Source: an uncultured Pseudomonadota bacterium (GTDB lineage: Bacteria > Pseudomonadota > Gammaproteobacteria > Burkholderiales > JALYOK01). From it: a stretch of 64,000 bases of DNA. The first letter of the stretch is position 1, and each line of letters starts with the position of its first letter. The translations under genes and the position numbers were made by a program. The notes below the pieces were generated by a model, which saw nothing but the letters and a program-made list of their open reading frames with translations, was not told the DNA's origin and searched no databases. The stretch lies in contig CADEHE010000001.1 of the NCBI GenBank assembly GCA_902826775.1, positions 1 to 64,000 on the forward strand, in the 5' to 3' direction. Positions 1-6,941 of this stretch are shown here, in pieces.

Positions 1-1
1 A

Positions 2-433
2 CGCACGGTTCTTAGAGGGGGGATCAACGGCGACGTTGGTCCCCTACTCGACAAAAGCTGCGAGCAGGTTGATCCAGCCACCGGCGAAGTACGGCCGTAC
101 AAGCATCCCTTCCTCATCCGGCGCAACGATAGTGCCCCGTTCTGTTTCGCCGGCCTTGCCTCACTATGGCAAGCACCAAACGGCGGGGAGCCTATCCTCA
201 CTGCTGCCATCCTCACCAAAGCGGCTTCAACCTCAACCGCAGCGGTGCACGACCGCATGCCGGTGGTGCTGCCGGAGGCCGACTTACAGACCTGGCTCGA
301 TCCGAGCCGCAAGAGCGCAGCGGCGGCTGCGGAAGTGGTGCAGCGTGCGGAGTCGGATTTTGTCTTCTACCTGGTGCGCACCATGGTTAACAACGCCAGA
401 AACGAAGGGCGTGAGTTGATTGAGCCCTTGTAG
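2..433 (+). CDS. SOS response-associated peptidase (SRAP/YedK family), C-terminal part
   Basis: The frame is open from base 2 to a TAG at 431-433 with no start inside the window, so this is the C-terminal ~143 residues of a protein that begins to the left. The visible order KHPFLIRRND, FCFAGL, ILT and then VHDRMPVVLP followed by TWLDP is the C-terminal signature of the SRAP family (YedK in E. coli, HMCES in man). These proteins crosslink to abasic sites in single-stranded DNA, and the His of HDRMP is an active-site residue. The essential Cys2 lies outside the window. The position upstream of a LexA-type repressor and mrfA/mrfB-like genes fits a DNA-damage role. The first 30 visible residues are divergent. 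Confidence 0.75.
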   Translation, partial: RTVLRGGINGDVGPLLDKSCEQVDPATGEVRPYKHPFLIRRNDSAPFCFAGLASLWQAPNGGEPILTAAILTKAASTSTAAVHDRMPVVLPEADLQTWLDPSRKSAAAAAEVVQRAESDFVFYLVRTMVNNARNEGRELIEPL

Positions 434-440
434 CTTGGGT

Positions 441-466
441 GTCCACCTTCAACTTCGTAGGTGGAC
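441..466 (+). terminator. hairpin after the SRAP gene
   Basis: GTCCACCT (441-448) pairs with AGGTGGAC (459-466) around a 10-base loop, eight bases after the stop codon. No T-run follows at once, so it may end transcription weakly or only protect the 3' end of the message. Confidence 0.35.
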
Positions 467-562
467 GCCTTCAAAGAGCTTTTAGCCATTCAGATCAAGA
501 CTGCTACTAGTCCGGCGTGTACCTTGATCAGGCGGCGCCTGGAATCTAGGTTTCATTTGACA

Positions 563-609
563 CCTGAACGCCCGTTCAGGTAGATTGTTCTTCCTGAACG
601 GGCGTTCAG
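563..609. promoter_or_regulatory. two LexA-type operators 30 bp apart
   Basis: Two near-perfect palindromes read CCTGAACG-CC-CGTTCAGG (563-580) and CCTGAACG-GG-CGTTCAG (593-609). Their centres lie at 571.5 and 601.5, exactly 30 bp or about three helical turns apart, so two bound dimers would sit on the same DNA face. Both contain GAAC-N4-GTTC, the core known for Bacillus-type LexA boxes, rather than the CTGT-N8-ACAG box usual in beta- and gammaproteobacteria. They sit 30-76 bases before the LexA-type gene, which suggests autoregulation of it and of the genes downstream. Confidence 0.7.
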
Positions 610-638
610 CCCGTCACTTTACCGATTGGCTTCAAGGC

Positions 639-1205
639 ATGACCGACGACGAACGCGCCCTGAGCGTCTTGCAGAACTATTACACCGAGCATATGGTGCT
701 GCCTTCGTATGCAGCCCTAGGCGAGAGCTTGGGGCTAAGCTCCAAGGGCTCGGTGTCGCTTGTCGTCACCCGTTTGATGGATGAGGGTTTCTTGGCCTTC
801 GCCCCGGACAAGCGCCTTAAGCCCGGCGCGCGCTTCTTCGAACGTTACGTCTTCGACAGCGTCCAAGCCGGTACACCGAATGCGGCCACCGACAATCCGC
901 CGGAGGCGATCACTATCGATCGCTTCCTCATCAAGGAGCCGTCGCGCACGGTATTGATCCGGGTTAAAGGTGACTCCATGATTGAGGCCGGCATCTTTGC
1001 GGGCGACCTGGCCGTGGTGGAGCGACGCCCGAGCGCCAACGTCGGCGACATCGTGGTCGCCACGGTCGAAAACGAATTCACCCTCAAGTTCTTAGACCGC
1101 GACCGCAAGGGCTACTTCTTGCGCCCGGCCAATGCGGCGTTTCAGCCGATCCGCGGTGACTTCGAACTGTTCGGCGTCATGGTCGGCTTGGTTCGTCGAC
1201 TTTAG
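639..1205 (+). CDS. lexA: LexA-family repressor with S24 self-cleavage domain
   Basis: 188 residues from the ATG at 639. A TTG 18 codons upstream would put the second operator inside the gene, so I prefer the ATG. The N-terminal winged helix (about 1-65) carries PSYAALGESLGLSS and SVSLVVTRLMDEGFL. An Ala77-Gly78 bond in VQAGTP matches the self-cleavage site. Ser113 in KGDSMIEAG and Lys150 in FTLKFL form the S24 catalytic dyad. It should repress until RecA filaments trigger cleavage. It is followed after 11 bases by the mrfA-like gene, so it probably controls a damage-inducible operon. The GAAC-N4-GTTC operators suggest a second, imported LexA lineage rather than the host's housekeeping LexA. 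Confidence 0.88.
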   Translation: MTDDERALSVLQNYYTEHMVLPSYAALGESLGLSSKGSVSLVVTRLMDEGFLAFAPDKRLKPGARFFERYVFDSVQAGTPNAATDNPPEAITIDRFLIKEPSRTVLIRVKGDSMIEAGIFAGDLAVVERRPSANVGDIVVATVENEFTLKFLDRDRKGYFLRPANAAFQPIRGDFELFGVMVGLVRRL

Positions 1206-1216
1206 CGCAGCGTTCA

Positions 1217-3619
1217 ATGAACGATCTCAGCGCCTTTGCGCCGGCAGAGCTAGCGGCCGAACCGGACAGGGTCGAGCGGCTGCTCGCCGGCCTCAAGCGC
1301 CGTCACGGCGGGTCTATCACCGCCGCCTACGAAGTTCCCGCGCGCGCAGCCAGTTACGCCGACTTCCCAGTCGACCTTGATCCCCGCCTTGTTACTGGTT
1401 TGCGCAAGCGCGGCATCAACGCGCTCTACAGCCATCAAGCACAAGCCTGGCAGCGGGTTGTGGCAGGCGAACACATCGTCGTGGTCACCCCCACCGCTTC
1501 CGGCAAAACCCTCTGCTACAACCTGCCGGTGCTGCAAGGCGTGCTGCGCGATGGCGCCAAGGCTTTGTATTTGTTTCCCACCAAAGCGCTTGCGCTTGAT
1601 CAAGTGGCGGAGTTGCTGGAACTGAACGAAGCCGGCCAGTTGGGCGTGCGCGCCTGCACGTTCGACGGCGACACGCCGGGCGATGCGCGCAAGGCGGTAC
1701 GCTTGCACGGCGATATCGTCGTATCGAATCCCGACATGCTGCACCAAGGCATTCTGCCGCACCATACCAAGTGGGCGCAGTTCTTTGAGCGCTTGCGGTA
1801 TGTGGTCATCGATGAAATGCACGGCTACCGCGGCGTGTTTGGCGCGCATGTGGCCAATTTGCTGCGCCGCTTAAAGCGTATCTGCCGCTTCTATGGCGTT
1901 AGCCCGCGCTTTATCTTGAGCTCAGCCACCATTGCCAATCCGGGCGAACTGGGCGAACGCTTGATCCGCGAGAGCGTGTCGGTCATCGATCAATCCGGTG
2001 CGCCGGCAGGCGTCAAGCACCTGCTGTTCTGGAATCCGCCTCTGGCGAATCCCGATCTGGGTTTGCGTGCTTCCGCCCGATCGCAGTCCACCCGTATCAC
2101 CCGCTCCGCCATCAAGGCGGGGCTGAAGGCAATCGTCTTCGCTAACACCCGTTTAATGGTGGAAGTGCTGACCAAGTACCTCAAAGATGTCTTCGACAAC
2201 GATCCGCGCAAGCCAGCCCGGATAGCCGCCTACCGCGGCGGCTATTTGCCGAACGAACGGCGCGACACTGCCGGGCAGCTGCGCGCCGGCAGTCTCGACT
2301 GCGTGATCGCCACCAACGCTTTGGAGTTGGGTGTGGATATCGGCGCTTTGGATGTGTGTGTGCTGAACGGCTTCCCCGGCACCATTGCGGGTACTTGGCA
2401 GCGCTGGGGTAGAGCGGGGCGACGTAATCGCCCGGCCCTCGGCATATTGGTAGCCAGCAGCGAACCGCTGGATCAGTATGTGGTGCGCAACCCGCAGTTC
2501 TTCATGCAGCGCTCACCGGAGCGCGCGTATATCGACCCGGATCAGCTATTGATCCTCATGGATCACGTGCGCTGTGCCGCATTCGAACTGCCGTTTCAAG
2601 AACAAGAACGCTTCGGCAGCCAGCCGCTGGCGGAGATGCTGGCTTACTTGGAAAGCCAAGGCGTATTGCACCATGAGGGTAACCAGTGGCACTGGATTGC
2701 CGATAGCTACCCCGCCAATAGCGTGAGCTTGCGCTCAGTGGCGGAAGGCAACTTCGTCGTGGTGGATACCACCGGTGGCCAACAGAAGGTGATTGCCGAA
2801 GTCGACTACAGCAGTGCGGCACTGACCTTATACGAAGGCGCCATCTATCTGATCCAAGCCAGCCCCTGGCAAGTCGAACGGCTAGATTGGACTGGACGTA
2901 AAGCCTTCGTCACCAAGACCAAGGCCGACTACTACACCGATGCCATTGACTACTCAAAGCTGAAGATTCTCGAATGCTTTGAAGAAGAACGCCAACCCAG
3001 TGCCATCTGCGCTAGAGGCGAAGTGCATTTGGTACGCCGCGTGGCGGGATACAAGAAGATCCGCTATTACAGCCACGAGAACGTCGGTTACGGCAACGTA
3101 AACTTGCCCGACCATGAAATGCACACCACGGCGTTGTGATGGCAGGCTGAGCCGGAGAAGCTCGAAGCAGCCTTTACTTCCAGAGAACAAGCCTTGGACG
3201 GCTTTCTGGGGGCAGCCTATGCGCTGCACCACGTCGCGGCGCTGGTCAGTCTATCGGAGCGGCAAGATCTCGGAAGAGCAGTAGGAGATGCCGGCGGCAC
3301 CTGGTTCGCCACCGTGGATGGCAAAGGCCGCGGCAGCGCTAAATCCTTAACGGGAGAGGAAGTGGCCGTCACCGATCGGCGCTTTGCCCCGACCCTATTC
3401 CTCTACGACAACTACCCAGGCGGCATTGGCTTGACCGCACCGCTGTACGATCTACGCAAGGAGCTGATCACACGTACGCGTGATCTGGTCAGCGCTTGCG
3501 GCTGCAAGCTCGGCTGCCCGGCCTGTGTCGGACCGATATTGGCATCCGATGAGGTGCGCGGGTATTCGCCGAAGCAGGCCAGCCTTACCGTTCTGCAGTT
3601 GCTCGATTCGGCCGATTGA
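1217..3619 (+). pseudogene. mrfA: MrfA/YprA-like DEXH helicase with DUF1998, interrupted by an in-frame TGA
   Basis: Read through, this is an ~800-residue superfamily 2 helicase. Walker A TPTASGKT lies at residues 91-98, motif II DEMH at 198-201, and motif III SSATI, a QxxGRxGR-like motif (QRWGRAGRR) and the C-terminal DUF1998 region follow. The cysteine cluster CGCKLGCPAC near the end is the metal-binding signature of MrfA. MrfA with MrfB repairs mitomycin crosslinks in Bacillus subtilis. A TGA at 3137-3139, followed by TGG, breaks the frame after HTTAL. The same frame then continues with clear DUF1998 sequence to 3619. A TGG-to-TGA change of one Trp codon would explain it. Without readthrough the product is 640 residues and lacks the Cys cluster. 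Sequencing error is possible. Confidence 0.85.
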
Positions 3620-3624
3620 ACGCC

Positions 3625-4837
3625 ATGAACCTCGCGGAGCGAATGGCGTTGCTGCGCAATCTGCGCAGCAGTGAGGAGGTGAGCGAAGTCCAATCAGAAG
3701 CTGCCCCATCGCTGGCGCAGCGGCTTCAGCGACTGAGCGGACGCACAGCTTCTCCGCGCAGAAAAGTCGACGACGAAACCGTCGCTCGGCTGCTACGCGG
3801 GGAGGTGATCGCAAGGTCTCATCCAGATAGATAACACCGTTGCCTTATCGCACCGTCACGGTAAGGTGTTATTGGGCGAGTTGCGCGACGCACCCATCTC
3901 ACTGCTTGGGTTACCGGAGAATGTCGCGCTGGAGGGGCTGCTCTTCTTCGACACCGAGACCACAGGTCTCGCGGGCGGTACCGGGACCGCGGCCATCTTG
4001 GTCGGTCTTGCCAGAATCGACGGCGAGGCGATTAGCATCCGGCAGTACCTGTTGAGCGGGTTCGCAGGTGAGCCCGCCATGTTGGCGGCGGCGCGCGAGT
4101 GGATCGACGAAGCCGCGCATTTGGTTTCCTTCAACGGTAGAAGCTTTGATGCGCCACTGCTAGCTGCGCGCTACCGCTTAGGCCGCGCCCGTGATCCGCT
4201 GATCGACAAGGATCATCTTGATTTGCTGCACGCCACGCGGCGTGCCTTTGGCGGTGCGTGGGAGGACTGCCGTCTGCAGATTGCAGAGCAGCGGCTCTTT
4301 GGGCTTTACCGCGACGACGACATGCCCGGAGCGATGATTCCGCAGGTATGGGGCGAGTTCCTGCGCGGCGGACCAGCGGAGCCGCTAAGAGCCATTGCTC
4401 AGCACAACCTGTTGGATGTGCTGTCGCTGTCTGCGCTCCTGAGCATCGTGGCGACGACCTATGCGCAACCGGGTCATGAGCACGCGAACGCGCTAGGTAT
4501 ATCCCGGGCGCTAAAGCGCCGCGGCGATGAAGCGCTATCGCTTGCGCACCTGACACAGTCCTATCGCAAGCTGGATGAGCGCGCGCAATTGGAACTAGCG
4601 AACCTCCATCGACGCCGCGGCGAGTGGCAAGCGGCCGTGGAAATCTGGCGAAACCTTGCGGAAGACCATTCGCTTGCGGCCGCACTCAGTCTTGCGAAGT
4701 ATTACGAGCACGTTGTCCGTGACTACGCCGAAGCGCTGTGCTGGACGCGCGCGCTGTTGGCCGCCGAACCGAAATGCCACCAGCAGCGCCACGCGCGCTT
4801 GCTGCGCCGGGCATCGCGTTGCAGTGAAGCAGCGTGA
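3625..4837 (+). pseudogene. mrfB: MrfB/YprB-like DEDD exonuclease with C-terminal repeats, frameshifted
   Basis: The frame starting at ATG 3625 encodes NLAERMALLRNL and runs to RLLRGEVIA, then stops at 3832-3834. The next frame resumes with QGLIQIDNTVALSHRHGK and contains the RNase H-like exonuclease core: FFDTETTGL (DxE), then LVSFNGRSFD and HNLLDVLSL. The two frames join near base 3811 by a one-base shift. The C-terminal ~120 residues look helical and TPR-like. MrfB is the nuclease partner of MrfA, and the two genes are adjacent here as in Bacillus. The product is broken unless the shift is a sequence error. The part beginning at 3866 could still be translated as a 323-residue protein. Confidence 0.8.
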
Positions 4838-4968
4838 GCGAGGCGGAGTTCGATCTGCTCGCGCGCATTCCCGGTGAACTCGTCGGTATGGCCGCATCAA
4901 GGTTGGCCCCTCATCTGTCCAATCCGCAGGAAGTGGTGGTAGCCTTGAGGATCGGACGCGGGCCGTGA
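4834..4968 (+). CDS. possible 44-residue protein overlapping mrfB end
   Basis: A GTG at 4834 overlaps the mrfB stop (GTGA) and opens 44 codons to TGA at 4966-4968. The product begins SEAEFDLLARIPGEL and has no motif I recognise. The coupled start is its only support. It may be a remnant of a third gene of the repair operon or chance. Confidence 0.25.
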   Translation: MSEAEFDLLARIPGELVGMAASRLAPHLSNPQEVVVALRIGRGP

Positions 4969-5662
4969 TCACGTTCGAGCGCTTTTGCCAACGGCGCGGG
5001 CGGTAGCGGCGAACATTCTGGACGCCCGTCACGGCGCACCAAGTGCCGCACCGCGTCGGGTGACCGCGCGTCATATCAACAGTTTCGCGGCAAAGCTGCC
5101 GTAACTCCGACGCGGATTTGCACCACATGGCTGAACCTATGAGCTGTTACCTTGGCTGAATCTTGTGCGACGCAAGCGAACACTTTCGGAGTGCTGCGGA
5201 CATTCGAAAAATCAAGCGAACGCGAGTATGAAGCGCTCCCACACTGACGCTCTCCCTTAAACCGGGCATCAGCTGAAAGGGCTGCGGAAATTCCGCTCGT
5301 TCAAGTAACATGCTTGTCGCGGCCAAAGCGCTGCTAAGCCCCCGTTCGCCGACGAGGATTTTCAGCCGCCCCGTTGAAATCGCGGGCATCGCGTCAGCAC
5401 AAACTCCGTGCGGCGCAAGCGGCCGCTTTAACAGTTGTGCCGACCTCGCGAACATACGATACCGAGCCGAGAAGCGAAACACCCCGAACGCGTCATCGTC
5501 CGTTCGCCCGCAAGTAGACTGGTCGGTTTCGCGAAATCCCTCCTGAACAGGAGCTTGACTGGACACTGGGTCGCGCTAAGCTTCCGAACCGGTCGCGCTT
5601 GATGTGGGGGCCGCAACAGCTCAACAGCACCTATCGGCGCCGTGAAATCCTCAGGAGAAGGT
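4969..5662. other. about 690 bases without a convincing gene
   Basis: The open frames here (for example 5147-5566 on the minus strand) have no recognisable domain and are mutually overlapping. The last 15 bases hold AGGAG, the ribosome binding site for the patatin gene. No repeats or RNA genes were seen. Confidence 0.5.
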
Positions 5663-6892
5663 ATGTCGCAACCGCTATATCTCGCAAAGCTGCATGCGCC
5701 GGGGTCGAAGAAGTTGCTCGCATTAGACGGTGGAGGGATTCGCGGACTGATCACCATAGAAGTGTTGGCACGGCTAGAGGCGCTGCTCAAACGGGTGAGC
5801 GGCCGGGGAGACTTCGTGTTGGCGGACTACTTCGACTATATCGGTGGCACCAGCACTGGCGCGGTTATTGGCACACTACTCTCGCTCGGCAAATCGGTCG
5901 ATACCATTCGCAACTTGTACCGTGAGTTCGCCAACGTTGTTTTCGACGGCGAGCCAGCGACGCGAACAATGCTTAAAGAAGCCGCGACCAATGTTGCTGT
6001 GAACCTTCTAACCAAGAGATTCGCTGGACGCAGCATTCCATATGCGCACTACTGTGAGGAACATCTCGCAGCAAAACTGCGAGAGATCGTGGGCGGCGAT
6101 GACGTGACGCTGTGCGACAACAACTTGAAAACGCTGTTGCTCATTGTCATGAGCAACGCCTCGACGGACTCCGCGTGGCCGGTGTGCAATAACCCAAACG
6201 CGAAGTACAACGACCGGAACCGACCTACCACCAATGCGAACATCCCGCTTTGGCGGCTGATCCGCGCCAGCACGACCGCGCCCATCTATTTCCCGGCTGA
6301 GGAGGTTGAGGTCGGTAAGAAGACGCACGTATTCATCGATGGGGGCTTGACGCCATACAACAACCCGGCATTCCAATTGTTTCTTCAAGCAACCTTACCG
6401 CCGTATAGGCTGTGCTGGCAGGCGGGCGAGAAGGATATGCTGGTCGTCTCCATCGGCACCGGATTCACCCCATCACCAAAGATCGATTTGCGAGCCGACG
6501 ACTTAACTTTTCTTGAGATGGCGATGACGGCCGCTGCTGCGCAATCGAATTCGGCGATGTACCGGCAAGATTTGCTTTGCCGCGTGTTCGGCAACTGTTT
6601 GATCGGAGGCGAACTGGATCGAGAAGTGGGCGACATGAATAGAATGTCCGTGCCAGGAGGGAAGAAGCTCTTCACCTACTTGCGCTACGATACCGAGCTT
6701 ACTCGCGAAGGCTTGGACCGGTTGGACAAAACAGCTCTTCAAGACATCGATGTTGCAGCCATTCGCGAACTCGACTCGGTGGCGCACATGGACGATCTGC
6801 AGCGAGTTGGCGCGTGTCTAGCGAGCTGGGTAGTGGAAGAGCACTTTGCCGGTTTTATGCCTGCTAAGTGTGAGCAAGGAGTTAAGCCTTAG
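5663..6892 (+). CDS. patatin-like phospholipase
   Basis: 409 residues from the ATG at 5663, preceded by AGGAG. The patatin fold is shown by the oxyanion motif LALDGGGIRGL (20-30), the nucleophile elbow GTSTG with Ser64, and the catalytic Asp226 in IDGGLTPYNNP. The family hydrolyses acyl esters of membrane phospholipids. Bacterial members include the CapV-type effectors of CBASS immunity. No signal peptide is visible, so it should act in the cytoplasm on the inner membrane. The STAND gene starts 50 bases downstream on the same strand, so the two probably form an operon in which the STAND protein controls the lipase. No cyclase (CD-NTase) gene is nearby, so this is not ordinary CBASS. Confidence 0.9.
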   Translation: MSQPLYLAKLHAPGSKKLLALDGGGIRGLITIEVLARLEALLKRVSGRGDFVLADYFDYIGGTSTGAVIGTLLSLGKSVDTIRNLYREFANVVFDGEPATRTMLKEAATNVAVNLLTKRFAGRSIPYAHYCEEHLAAKLREIVGGDDVTLCDNNLKTLLLIVMSNASTDSAWPVCNNPNAKYNDRNRPTTNANIPLWRLIRASTTAPIYFPAEEVEVGKKTHVFIDGGLTPYNNPAFQLFLQATLPPYRLCWQAGEKDMLVVSIGTGFTPSPKIDLRADDLTFLEMAMTAAAAQSNSAMYRQDLLCRVFGNCLIGGELDREVGDMNRMSVPGGKKLFTYLRYDTELTREGLDRLDKTALQDIDVAAIRELDSVAHMDDLQRVGACLASWVVEEHFAGFMPAKCEQGVKP

Positions 6893-6941
6893 CCTTGCTT
6901 GCACCAACTTCTGCGAACTTCAGCGTCATTCGAGCAGCTCG

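Noticed and set aside
3137..3139. TGA in mrfA as a selenocysteine codon
   Set aside because: No hairpin of SECIS type was seen just after the codon, the family has no selenoproteins known to me, and a Trp codon explains it better.
5147..5566. 139-residue minus-strand frame between mrfB and the patatin gene
   Set aside because: No recognisable motif, no ribosome binding site, and frames overlap it on both strands.
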